Shown here: piece by piece, positions 17,277 through 24,514 of the stretch
Layout: every line of letters begins with the position of its first letter
Numbering within the stretch: the stretch's first letter is position 1
DNA from: an uncultured Streptococcus sp.
GTDB lineage: Bacteria > Bacillota > Bacilli > Lactobacillales > Streptococcaceae
DNA length: 41,387 nt
Direction: 5' to 3'
Assembly (NCBI RefSeq): GCF_938020365.1
Contig: NZ_CALIIB010000134.1
Coordinates: 1 to 41,387 of the forward strand
Made by a program: the position numbers and the translations under genes
The notes under the pieces: generated by a model
Told to the model about the DNA's origin: nothing
Databases searched by the model: none
What the model saw: the letters and a program-made list of their open reading frames with translations, nothing else

Positions 17277-17390
17277 TTTTTTGTAGCAAAGAGACTATTG
17301 TCCCAGACTCTTTTACTCTATTATTTAGACTTACCAAAAGAAAAATTAACTTAACAGTTATTCTACTGCAACTTTTAATATATTCATTAA

Positions 17391-18119
17391 CTACATTAGA
17401 AATAAGAGAAAGACAATTCGAAACAGAGACAAGGCGAGCAAATGAAGGGGATAAAACCAGTAAAATACTTTTCCAATATTGGCCCCTTTTTGACCGTTGT
17501 AGAAAGAGGTCACGAGGAGAAACAGAAGACAGGTGGCAGCCAGATCAGCCAGACCATCATAGGAGAAATTGAAGGCCAAAATTAGGATTTGCACACTGTT
17601 CAGTGCCAAGACACCGCCAATTTTTCGGAAGATTGGGTCTTTAATCTTTGCAAAGGAATAGATACCAAAAACTCCTCCCGTCAGTCCGCCGTCAGCGATA
17701 ATGGACAGAGTAAAACAGAGTAGAATAATTAGAACTTTTCTCCAGGTTGCTGTTTGCTGATCACTGTAATAAAGAGCACAGAGCCCCAAAAAGAGAGTAA
17801 CAACCGTATTTTGCATGATAAAGCCAAGACCAGTAACCCAGCCCATCAGAGAGAAAGGGATGATACTGATAAGAGCCAGCAGCCCCAATCGTCTCATATA
17901 CTTGCTCACATCATGACTGTGCCGATAGCCTTCTGCAATACAAAAGGCAAAGACTGGAAAAGCCAGGCGGCCTATTATGTGCATACTATTGGCCAGCCAG
18001 TTAGGAGAGAGAATATTCATATTGGTAGCCAGTGGAAAAGATACCCAGGCGATATGGTCAATCAGCATTGCAAGCATAGCAAGCAGTTTCAAACTGTTAT
18101 TGTCAATCATTTTTTTCAT
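17391..18119 (-). CDS. TraX-family integral membrane protein
   Basis: A 242-residue protein with about seven to eight membrane spans. The family opening is clear: SLKLLAMLAMLIDHIAW (residues about 9-25), then IIGRLAFPVFAFCIAEGYRH near residue 48. TraX of the F plasmid is needed for pilin N-acetylation; chromosomal homologues in Firmicutes are related to membrane acyltransferases and have no assigned role. No conjugation genes lie nearby. The ATG at 18119 follows AAGGAG with 6-bp spacing and is secure. The gene sits alone between two inverted copies of a 159-bp repeat, which could mean that it was acquired or rearranged as a unit, although this is inference. Confidence 0.85.
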   Translation of the reverse strand: MKKMIDNNSLKLLAMLAMLIDHIAWVSFPLATNMNILSPNWLANSMHIIGRLAFPVFAFCIAEGYRHSHDVSKYMRRLGLLALISIIPFSLMGWVTGLGFIMQNTVVTLFLGLCALYYSDQQTATWRKVLIILLCFTLSIIADGGLTGGVFGIYSFAKIKDPIFRKIGGVLALNSVQILILAFNFSYDGLADLAATCLLFLLVTSFYNGQKGANIGKVFYWFYPLHLLALSLFRIVFLLFLM

Positions 18120-18282
18120 AGGATTCTCCTTTTTCCTTTCCTATGATACAAGAAAGAGTTTCTTCTTTCCATTTCTTTAGCTTACATTTCTCTCATTTTT
18201 CTTACAATTTTGTAAGTTGGAATTTCACCTTTTTACCTCATCGATGAATACTTCTGATTTTTCTTGACAAATAAGACTGAAC

Positions 18283-18441
18283 GAGGCTGGGACAAAAAGA
18301 TTTTGATTTTAGGGATTCTTTATTATAAATTTTTAAAATTGATAGATTAGACAAAAAAGTGAACAAGACAGAATTCTGAGTGTCAGATAACTCCTTTTTG
18401 TTCGCTTTTTATATTTAAGGTTAGACTTTTGTCCCAGATTC
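18283..18441 (-). repeat. 159-bp GAGGCTGGGAC intergenic repeat, copy B (inverted relative to A)
   Basis: Read on the minus strand it matches copy A along most of its length: CTGGGACAAAAGTC, AAGCGAACAAA, the CAGAATTCTG palindrome and a CCCAGCCTC end. Length is the same. On the plus strand it starts GAGGCTGGGACAAAA at 18283 and ends GTCCCAGATTC at 18441. The last 21 bp include the stop codon and final codons of the P-loop gene at 18421. Confidence 0.75.
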
Positions 18442-18939
18442 TTTTACATAGTCTGATAATTGCTTTTGATTCTGCAATTCGATAAATTTTTCAGGATAGG
18501 TCTGACGAACCTTTTGATAGAGATTTTTAGTCTCTCTTGTCCTGCCATCCCAAAGGATCCAGCAGATGAATTCCCAATCCAGTTTTTCAGTACAGCCAGA
18601 AGCCATACTCTCTCGCACCTGATTTCGATATTTGAGGTAGCGATTGAAGGCGCGATAGAGGCAGTTCCAGCGAGAAAAGTTCATAAAGATAATCTGATCA
18701 GCCTGCGCCATGCGCTCCTCAAAGTAGGCAAAAGAGTAGTTGCCATCGATGACCCAGGATTGTTCTCGCTTGAGGAAATCCGCTAAATCAGCCTTGACTT
18801 GGTCTTGGCTACGAGTATGCCAATTTTCTTCAAACCGAATCGTGTCCAGATGAAGCACAGGAATATGGTGAAAGTGGCCTAACTGCTGGGCTAAGGTTGA
18901 CTTGCCAGAGCCTGAGTAGCCGATGATAGCAATCTTCAT
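18421..18939 (-). CDS. P-loop kinase-like protein (FlaR/topology-modulation family)
   Basis: A 172-residue P-loop NTPase resembling adenylate kinase-type folds. Walker A is GYSGSGKST at residues about 7-15. The DTIRFEENWHTRS segment and VIDGNYS near residue 65 are typical of proteins annotated as 'DNA topology modulation protein FlaR'. That name comes from old genetic work and the biochemical function is unknown; a small-molecule kinase is plausible. The frame is open to 19017, but the ATG at 18939 follows AGGAG by 7 bp. The last codons, encoding ESGTKV and the stop, lie inside repeat copy B, so the C terminus has been rewritten by the repeat. It lies 67 bp downstream of rpsT. Confidence 0.82.
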   Translation of the reverse strand: MKIAIIGYSGSGKSTLAQQLGHFHHIPVLHLDTIRFEENWHTRSQDQVKADLADFLKREQSWVIDGNYSFAYFEERMAQADQIIFMNFSRWNCLYRAFNRYLKYRNQVRESMASGCTEKLDWEFICWILWDGRTRETKNLYQKVRQTYPEKFIELQNQKQLSDYVKESGTKV

Positions 18940-18966
18940 ATACATTCTCCTAATTACAGTGAGCAA

Positions 18967-18992
18967 CAAAAAAAGCTCCGTGGAGCTCCTTT
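18967..18992 (-). terminator. Terminator or attenuator after rpsT
   Basis: AGCTC / GAGCT (inside 18974-18987) with flanking G-T and A-T pairs, followed on the minus strand by seven T. The stem is short, so partial read-through into the P-loop gene is possible. Confidence 0.65.
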
Positions 18993-19006
18993 GTATGCGC
19001 GATGCA

Positions 19007-19243
19007 TTATTTAGCAAGTTTAGCTGAAAGACGTGCTTTATCGCGGCTTGCTTTGTTTTTGTGGATCAAACCTTTTGTTTCTGCTTTATCGATAGCTGAA
19101 CTAGCAGCACGGAAAAGTTCTTCAGACGGGTTTGCTTCAAATGCTTTGATTGCAGTACGCATAGCTGATTTTTGAGCTGAGTTTTTTTCGTTTTGTTTAA
19201 CGTTCAATTCAGCGCGTTTGATAGCTGACTTAATGTTTGCCAA
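19007..19243 (-). CDS. rpsT: 30S ribosomal protein S20
   Basis: A 78-residue, lysine- and alanine-rich protein that binds 16S rRNA. The sequence (M)[13 protein letters not shown] at the start, then [15 protein letters not shown] near the end, is diagnostic of bacterial S20. The start codon is TTG at 19243, just after GGAGGTGA. An in-frame ATG exists at 19258, but it lies in the ribosome-binding region and would add MEVNN to a highly conserved terminus. UUG starts are known for rpsT in E. coli, where the weak start matters for autogenous control by S20. It has its own strong promoter and a short terminator. Confidence 0.96.
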
Positions 19244-19277
19244 GTTATTCACCTCCATTGAAAATACTAACTATCTA

Positions 19278-19306
19278 ATTATATATGAAAAGTTGTGATT
19301 TGACAA
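19278..19306 (-). promoter_or_regulatory. Promoter of rpsT
   Basis: Minus-strand TTGTCA (complement of 19301-19306), 17-bp spacer, TATAAT (complement of 19278-19283). It starts 8 bp after the coaA stop codon. Confidence 0.8.
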
Positions 19307-19313
19307 GCCTAAA

Positions 19314-20234
19314 TTATTTTTTTAGATAGATTTCGTCAATTTCATGATTTTTTGCCTTGTGCAAAATCACTTCAGCCCTGTTACGGGTTGGCTCGATATA
19401 GTCTATCAGATTCACCAGATTGATTGTTTCCCAGATATTATGGGCCAGTGCCATGACTTCTTCTTCGGGCTGGGTCGTAAAGCGATGGTAGTAGTTGTCC
19501 GTGTCGTGCTTGGCTAGTGCCAATAATTTTTTAAAGCGGTCCAGATACCAAGACTCGATATTTTCGACTTCGGCATCTACATAGATGGAGAAGTCAAAGA
19601 AGTCAGTCATGTAAAGGCGTTCGTTTTGCGGATTTTGGAAGACGTTGATACCTTCTACGATGACAAAGTCAGCTGCTTTAATTTCCTGCTTTTCATTTGG
19701 GACAATATCATAGATTTCGTGCGAGTAGACAGGAATTTTATAGTTTTGACCATTTTTGATGCGGTCTAAGAAATCCAGCAAAAGTTCCATATCATAGCTT
19801 TCAGGGAAGCCCTTGCGATTTAAAATGCCTGATTCAATCAAGGTTTGATTAGGATAGAGGAAGCCATCGGTCGTCACCAATTCAACGGTTGCATTTGTGA
19901 AAGTTCGTGACAGAAGGATTTGCAGCAGGCGACTAATCGTTGATTTTCCAACGGCAACACTACCAGAAACTCCGATAATAAAAGGTTGTCTTTTACTTTC
20001 TTTTTGCAGAAAAATACCTTTTGAAAAGGCGAGATCCTCTTTGGAACGTTTGTAAATTTGGATAAGATTGGTCAGAGGCAGATAGACATCCGTTACATCC
20101 TGCAGGCTGATTTGGTCATTGAAACTCTTGATAGAATTGAGTTCGGACTCGGTGAGCGGTGGATTTTTCTTTCGATGCAGATTCTGCCAAGTTTGGCGGC
20201 TGATTTTTTCAAAATGAAGAAATTCGTTAGTCAT
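19314..20234 (-). CDS. coaA: Pantothenate kinase, type I
   Basis: A 306-residue enzyme that phosphorylates pantothenate with ATP, the first step of coenzyme A synthesis in the cytoplasm. The P-loop GVSGSVAVGKST is near residue 90-101, and the family pattern is intact: ELVTTDGFLYPN near 119, RKGFPESYD near 140, YSHEIYDIVP near 170 and VIVEGINVFQ near 192. Length is standard. The ATG at 20234 follows GGAG. It diverges from the nucleoside salvage operon; their -35 boxes are only 3 bp apart with a cre-like site over them. It ends 8 bp before the rpsT promoter with no clear terminator, so rpsT may receive some read-through. Confidence 0.95.
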   Translation of the reverse strand: MTNEFLHFEKISRQTWQNLHRKKNPPLTESELNSIKSFNDQISLQDVTDVYLPLTNLIQIYKRSKEDLAFSKGIFLQKESKRQPFIIGVSGSVAVGKSTISRLLQILLSRTFTNATVELVTTDGFLYPNQTLIESGILNRKGFPESYDMELLLDFLDRIKNGQNYKIPVYSHEIYDIVPNEKQEIKAADFVIVEGINVFQNPQNERLYMTDFFDFSIYVDAEVENIESWYLDRFKKLLALAKHDTDNYYHRFTTQPEEEVMALAHNIWETINLVNLIDYIEPTRNRAEVILHKAKNHEIDEIYLKK

Positions 20235-20259
20235 AAGTTACTCCTATATGATGGATTTT

Positions 20260-20288
20260 AGTATAACATACTTTTTGAGAAATGAAAA
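20260..20288 (-). promoter_or_regulatory. Promoter of coaA
   Basis: Minus-strand TTTTCA (complement of 20283-20288), 17-bp spacer, TATACT (complement of 20260-20265), with TG one base upstream of the -10 (extended -10). Confidence 0.72.
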
Positions 20289-20296
20289 CGATTTAC
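20283..20296 (+). promoter_or_regulatory. cre-like site between the coaA and nucleoside operon promoters
   Basis: TGAAAACGATTTAC matches 11 of 14 positions of the streptococcal cre form TGAAARCGYTTTCW, with a perfect left half. It overlaps both divergent -35 boxes. Confidence 0.5.
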
Positions 20297-20321
20297 AAAT
20301 CTAGAAAATTTATGATAAAAT
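20292..20321 (+). promoter_or_regulatory. Promoter of the nucleoside salvage operon
   Basis: TTTACA at 20292-20297, 18-bp spacer, TAAAAT at 20316-20321 preceded by TG (extended -10). The distance to the ATG at 20328 is only 6 bp, so the transcript may start at or next to the start codon. Confidence 0.62.
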
Positions 20322-20327
20322 GGTTTT

Positions 20328-20915
20328 ATGACTAAAATGTATTTTGCAGAAAATCCGGATGCCAAACATGACATTCATGAATTAAAAGTGGAATTATTAG
20401 GGCAACAGATGACCTTTTTAACAGATGCTGGTGTCTTTAGCAAAAAAATGATCGATTACGGCAGTCGAGTGTTGTTGTCTGCCTTGGAATTTAACAAAAA
20501 AGAAACGTTGCTGGATGTCGGCTGCGGTTATGGAACGCTGGGCTTGACTCTGGCTAAAGCGCAAGAGCTAGAAGTCACTCTCGTGGATATCAATCAGCGA
20601 GCGCTAGACTTGGCTAGAAAAAATGCAGATGCGAACCAAGTATCTGCGGATATTTTCCAGTCCAATGTTTACGAACAGGTGACTGGACAATTCCATCATA
20701 TTATCAGCAATCCACCGATTCGGGCCGGTAAGCAGGTGGTGCATGAAGTTATTTCAGGTAGCTATGCTCACTTGCTAGCGGATGGGGATTTGACGATTGT
20801 TATCCAAAAGAAACAAGGAGCTCCTAGTGCTAAAGCCAAGATGGAAGAAGTGTTTGGCAACTGCGAGACTCTCAAGAAGGACAAAGGCTATTATATCCTA
20901 AGGAGTGTTAAATAA
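20328..20915 (+). CDS. Class I SAM-dependent methyltransferase, RsmC-like
   Basis: A 195-residue protein with the methyltransferase core of the RsmC/RsmD group. The SAM-binding motif DVGCGYGTLG is near residue 62-71, an acidic motif II (TLVDINQRA) follows, and the catalytic-type motif NPPIRAGK is near residue 126. The N-terminal half domain of E. coli RsmC is absent, as usual in Firmicutes, so it corresponds to the catalytic part alone. A 16S rRNA guanine-N2 methyltransferase role is likely by family but not certain. It opens the nucleoside operon: the next gene begins 2 bp after its stop, with the ribosome site of pdp inside its 3' end. No ribosome site precedes its own ATG. Confidence 0.87.
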   Translation: MTKMYFAENPDAKHDIHELKVELLGQQMTFLTDAGVFSKKMIDYGSRVLLSALEFNKKETLLDVGCGYGTLGLTLAKAQELEVTLVDINQRALDLARKNADANQVSADIFQSNVYEQVTGQFHHIISNPPIRAGKQVVHEVISGSYAHLLADGDLTIVIQKKQGAPSAKAKMEEVFGNCETLKKDKGYYILRSVK

Positions 20916-20917
20916 AG

Positions 20918-22195
20918 ATGCGAGCAGTTGATATTATTCAAAAGAAACGAGATGGACTAGAATTGTCCAATCAAGAGATCGAATGGCTGATTGAGGGGTA
21001 TGTAGCCGGAACAGTGCCAGATTACCAGATGTCAGCCTTTGCTATGGCTGTTTACTTTAAAGGGATGACCACTCGGGAAATTTCTGATTTGACCATGGCC
21101 ATGGTGGGAACAGGCCAGCAGTTTGATTTGTCAGCCATTTCAGGGATTAAGGTAGATAAGCATTCGACTGGTGGAGTGGGAGATAAGGTTACCTTAATCT
21201 TGGCTCCTCTAGTTGCTAGCTTTGGAGTACCCGTTGCTAAGATGAGCGGTCGAGGTTTGGGGCACACGGGCGGTACCATAGACAAGCTCGAGTCTGTCAA
21301 GGGTTATCAGGTAGAGCGCAATCAGGAAGATTTCATCAAGCAGGTTCAGGATATTGGTGTATCCGTCATCGGTCAGTCAGACCAGCTGGTCAAGGCAGAC
21401 AAGCTTCTCTATGCTCTACGTGATGTGACCGCTACAGTTGATACGATTCCTTTGATTGCCAGTTCGGTTATGAGCAAGAAAATCGCCGCTGGTGCAGACA
21501 GCATCTTGCTGGATGTGACCGTCGGTGAAGGTGCCTTTATGAAAAATCTAGAGGATGCCCGTGTCCTAGCCCGTACCATGGTAGATTTAGGTAAGGCTGT
21601 CGGACGCAGAACAGTTGCAGTCATTACGGATATGAGTCAGCCTTTAGGTACTAGCATTGGCAATCGTTTGGAAATCTTGGAAGCACTGGAAATCCTTCAA
21701 GGACAAGGACGCGAAGATATTACGGAGTTCATCTGCGAGCTCGCTCGGATTATGCTTGATTTGGCTAATGTTGAGAAGTCAGTTTCTGAAATTAGAGAGC
21801 ATTTGACAAATGGAGCGGCTTTGAAAAAATTTGAAGAGATGATCGCGGCTCAAGGTGGAAATCTAGAGGACTTGTATCGACCATCCCAGGCGGCTTATGT
21901 GGCTGAAGTGAGAGCAGAGCAATCTGGCTTTATCACAGAGCTTCCAGCTATGGAATTTGGTTTGTTTGCGATGAGGTTGGGAGCAGGCCGAGCAGTCAAA
22001 TCTGATAAACTAGATTATGAAACTGGAATTGTGTTCGAAAAGAAGGTTGGAGAAACAGTCGAAATTGGGGAAATTGTCGCAAAAATTTACGCAAATGAAA
22101 AAATTTCTCAAGAACTAGTTACAGAATTCCAAAAAAATGTTAGAATAGGTAGTGAAAGCGTTGCAGTAAGCGAGATTGTCGAAGTGATCGCTTAA
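20918..22195 (+). CDS. pdp: Pyrimidine-nucleoside phosphorylase
   Basis: A 425-residue enzyme that splits thymidine, uridine or deoxyuridine with phosphate to the base plus (deoxy)ribose-1-phosphate. Family landmarks are intact: KHSTGGVGDK at about residues 81-90 (phosphate binding), SGRGLGHTGGTIDKLE near 110-125, and the C-terminal barrel-sandwich region with MRLGAGRAVKSD. A length of 425 and the Firmicutes context favour the broad-specificity Pdp over DeoA. The ATG lies 2 bp after the methyltransferase gene, with AAGGAG upstream. Its product feeds the DeoC step after mutase conversion to the 5-phosphate; a phosphopentomutase gene is not in this window. Confidence 0.95.
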   Translation: MRAVDIIQKKRDGLELSNQEIEWLIEGYVAGTVPDYQMSAFAMAVYFKGMTTREISDLTMAMVGTGQQFDLSAISGIKVDKHSTGGVGDKVTLILAPLVASFGVPVAKMSGRGLGHTGGTIDKLESVKGYQVERNQEDFIKQVQDIGVSVIGQSDQLVKADKLLYALRDVTATVDTIPLIASSVMSKKIAAGADSILLDVTVGEGAFMKNLEDARVLARTMVDLGKAVGRRTVAVITDMSQPLGTSIGNRLEILEALEILQGQGREDITEFICELARIMLDLANVEKSVSEIREHLTNGAALKKFEEMIAAQGGNLEDLYRPSQAAYVAEVRAEQSGFITELPAMEFGLFAMRLGAGRAVKSDKLDYETGIVFEKKVGETVEIGEIVAKIYANEKISQELVTEFQKNVRIGSESVAVSEIVEVIA

Positions 22196-22212
22196 TTTTA
22201 GGAGAATCCAAC

Positions 22213-22875
22213 ATGAAATTAAACAAATACATTGACCATACGCTTTTGAAAGCTGATGCAAGTCAGGAGCAGATTGAAACCTTAATTGAGGAAGCAAAGA
22301 AATACGACTTTGCGAGCGTCTGTGTCAATCCGACTTGGGTGAATTTTGCTGCGCAAGCACTAAAAGCTACATATGTTAAAGTCTGTACGGTCATTGGTTT
22401 TCCTCTGGGAGCAAATACTCCGGAGCTCAAGGCTTTTGAAACGAGTGATGCCATCCAAAACGGAGCGAATGAAATCGACATGGTCATCAATATCGGTGCT
22501 CTAAAGTCTCGAAACTTTGATTTAGTTGAAAGAGACATTCGAGCTGTTGTGGAAGCTGCCAAAGGAACCTTGGTCAAGGTCATTATTGAGACCTGTCTCT
22601 TGACAGATGATGAGAAAGTGAAAGCTTGTCAAATTGCTCAGAAAGCTGGTGCGGATTTTGTCAAGACATCCACTGGTTTCTCAACTGGTGGTGCAACCGT
22701 TGAGGATGTAGCTTTGATGCGTAAGACAGTTGGGCCAGATATGGGAGTCAAGGCTTCTGGCGGTGCCCGTTCTTACGAAGATGCACTTGCCTTTATCAAA
22801 GCTGGTGCGACTCGCATTGGAGCATCCTCTGGTGTAGCGATTATGGAGGGAGACGTGGCTAATGGCGACTACTGA
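22213..22875 (+). CDS. deoC: Deoxyribose-phosphate aldolase
   Basis: A 220-residue class I aldolase that cleaves 2-deoxyribose-5-phosphate to glyceraldehyde-3-phosphate and acetaldehyde. The Schiff-base lysine is in FVKTSTGFSTGGAT near residue 151, and GVKASGGARS near residue 178 gives the second conserved lysine. The start MKLNKYIDHTLLK is the family norm; the ATG follows AGGAG. The end overlaps cdd by 14 bp, implying translational coupling. It links deoxyribonucleoside breakdown to glycolysis. Confidence 0.96.
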   Translation: MKLNKYIDHTLLKADASQEQIETLIEEAKKYDFASVCVNPTWVNFAAQALKATYVKVCTVIGFPLGANTPELKAFETSDAIQNGANEIDMVINIGALKSRNFDLVERDIRAVVEAAKGTLVKVIIETCLLTDDEKVKACQIAQKAGADFVKTSTGFSTGGATVEDVALMRKTVGPDMGVKASGGARSYEDALAFIKAGATRIGASSGVAIMEGDVANGDY

Positions 22876-23251
22876 TTTGATTGATTTAGTTGTAGAAACC
22901 ACGAAGAATGCCTATGTTCCATACTCTCATTTCCCTGTCGGAGCTGTTTTAGTAGCTAAAAATGGACAAGTTTTCACAGGTGTCAATGTCGAAAATGCTA
23001 GTTTCGGCTTGACCAATTGTGCAGAGCGAACAGCCATTTTTAAAGCTGTTTCTGAAGGCTTTTTAGACTTTGAGGAATTAATTGTTTACGGAGAAACGGA
23101 AAAACCGATCTCTCCGTGTGGTGCCTGCCGCCAAGTAATGGCAGAGTTTTTTAATCAGGATTTACCAGTGACCTTGGTCGCTAAAGATAAATCGACGGTC
23201 GTGATGACGGTCAAGGAGTTACTTCCATACTCTTTTACAGACTTAACTTGA
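22862..23251 (+). CDS. cdd: Cytidine deaminase
   Basis: A 129-residue homotetrameric type enzyme that converts cytidine and deoxycytidine to uridine and deoxyuridine. Zinc-site motifs are NCAERTAIF near residue 54 (Cys plus the catalytic Glu) and PCGACRQVMAEF near residue 86 (two Cys). The gene begins inside the end of deoC (14-bp overlap), with GGAG upstream at about 22847. Its products are substrates of Pdp encoded two genes upstream. The transporter lipoprotein gene follows after 71 bp. Confidence 0.95.
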   Translation: MATTDLIDLVVETTKNAYVPYSHFPVGAVLVAKNGQVFTGVNVENASFGLTNCAERTAIFKAVSEGFLDFEELIVYGETEKPISPCGACRQVMAEFFNQDLPVTLVAKDKSTVVMTVKELLPYSFTDLT

Positions 23252-23322
23252 GTCTGTTGCTGGTCAACTGACCAAAATTAAACTTGCAACTAAGTTGCAC
23301 ATCTTATATAGGAGGTTCAGAA

Positions 23323-24378
23323 ATGAACAAGAAACAATGGCTAGGTCTTGGTCTAGTGTCTGTCGCAGCAATCGGACTTGCTGCATGTGGGAATCGTGCG
23401 TCTAAATCAGATAGCTCTAACGCTAAAACTGATTTAAAAGCTGCTATCGTAACCGATACAGGTGGTGTTGATGATAAGTCATTTAACCAATCTGCATGGG
23501 AAGGTTTGCAAGCTTGGGGGAAAGAAAATGGCCTTTCAAAAGATAACGGCTATACTTACTTCCAATCAACAGACGAGTCACAATACGCGAACAACCTAAA
23601 CCAAGCTGCTACGGATGGTTACAACTTAGTATTTGGTATCGGTTTTGCCCTTCGTGATGCCGTTGAATCTGCTGCTAAAGATAATTCAAGTATTAACTAC
23701 GTTATTATTGACGATGTGATTGAAGGTCAAAAGAATGTTGCTTCAGCAGTCTTTGCAGATAATGAAGCAGCTTACCTTGCTGGTGTTGCAGCTGCAAAAA
23801 CTACTAAGACAAAACAAGTTGGTTTCATAGGCGGTATAGAAGGAACAGTTATCACACGTTTTGAAAAAGGTTTCGAAGCTGGTGTGAAATCAGTTGATCC
23901 ATCTATCAAGATTAAAGTGGACTATGCTGGCTCATTTGGCGATGCAGCTAAAGGTAAAACAATTGCAGCTGCTCACTATGCTGGTGGTGCGGATGTTGTT
24001 TACCAAGTAGCTGGTGGTACTGGTGCTGGAGTATTTAACGAAGCTAAGTCAATCAACGAAACAAGAAATGAAAATGAAAAAGTTTGGGTACTTGGTGTTG
24101 ACCGTGACCAAACTGAAGAAGGTAAATACAAATCTAAAGATGGTAAAGAATCTAACTTTGTTTTGGCATCAAGCTTGAAACAAGTTGGTAAGACTGTCCA
24201 AGACATCGCTAACCAAACAGCTAAAGGTAAATTCCCAGGTGGTAAAACTACAACCTTTGGTTTGAAAGATGGCGGTGTTGATTTGACAACAACCAACCTT
24301 TCTGAAGATGCTAAAAAAGCTGTTGAAGAAGCAAAAGCAAAAATCCTTGACGGTAGCATCACAGTTCCTGATAAATAA
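23323..24378 (+). CDS. BMP-family nucleoside-binding lipoprotein
   Basis: A 351-residue substrate-binding lipoprotein. The signal peptide ends in a lipobox (IGLAAC, Cys near residue 21) for attachment outside the cell membrane. The BMP/PnrA signature VTDTGGVDDKSFNQSAWEG follows at about residues 45-63, and YQVAGGTGAGVF near 225 is typical. Homologues bind ribo- or deoxyribonucleosides (BmpA of Lactococcus, RnsB of S. mutans). The ATG at 23323 follows AGGAGG; an alternative frame extension to 23284 would bury the signal peptide. A hairpin terminator right after the gene separates it from the ATPase gene and likely makes it the most abundant product of the locus. Confidence 0.94.
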   Translation: MNKKQWLGLGLVSVAAIGLAACGNRASKSDSSNAKTDLKAAIVTDTGGVDDKSFNQSAWEGLQAWGKENGLSKDNGYTYFQSTDESQYANNLNQAATDGYNLVFGIGFALRDAVESAAKDNSSINYVIIDDVIEGQKNVASAVFADNEAAYLAGVAAAKTTKTKQVGFIGGIEGTVITRFEKGFEAGVKSVDPSIKIKVDYAGSFGDAAKGKTIAAAHYAGGADVVYQVAGGTGAGVFNEAKSINETRNENEKVWVLGVDRDQTEEGKYKSKDGKESNFVLASSLKQVGKTVQDIANQTAKGKFPGGKTTTFGLKDGGVDLTTTNLSEDAKKAVEEAKAKILDGSITVPDK

Positions 24379-24386
24379 TTGAATGT

Positions 24387-24420
24387 TGAGCGATCCGACC
24401 TACTAGGGTCGCTCATTTTT
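24387..24420 (+). terminator. Internal terminator/attenuator between lipoprotein and ATPase genes
   Basis: TGAGCGATCC (24387-24396) pairs with GGGTCGCTCA (24406-24415), followed by TTTTT. It lies within an apparent operon, so partial read-through is likely. Confidence 0.78.
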
Positions 24421-24514
24421 AAATTCTGACGCCTTTGCATTGATTAAGCCTACTAGGATAGGAGTCCGAGGAGGTTATATCGACATAAAATGAAATTCTG
24501 GAAAGGAAAGAGCC

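Noticed and set aside
17118..17310. Identification of the repeat as a BOX or RUP element
   Set aside because: Neither the BOX modules as I know them nor RUP ends match; only the general MITE-like layout is shared.
17264..17572. Plus-strand open frame of 102 codons spanning the end of repeat copy A and the end of traX
   Set aside because: It has no ribosome site, resembles no family and lies antisense to the clearly conserved TraX gene.
24000..24440. 146-codon minus-strand open frame
   Set aside because: Antisense to the BMP lipoprotein gene and across its terminator; low-complexity Ser/Pro-rich translation.
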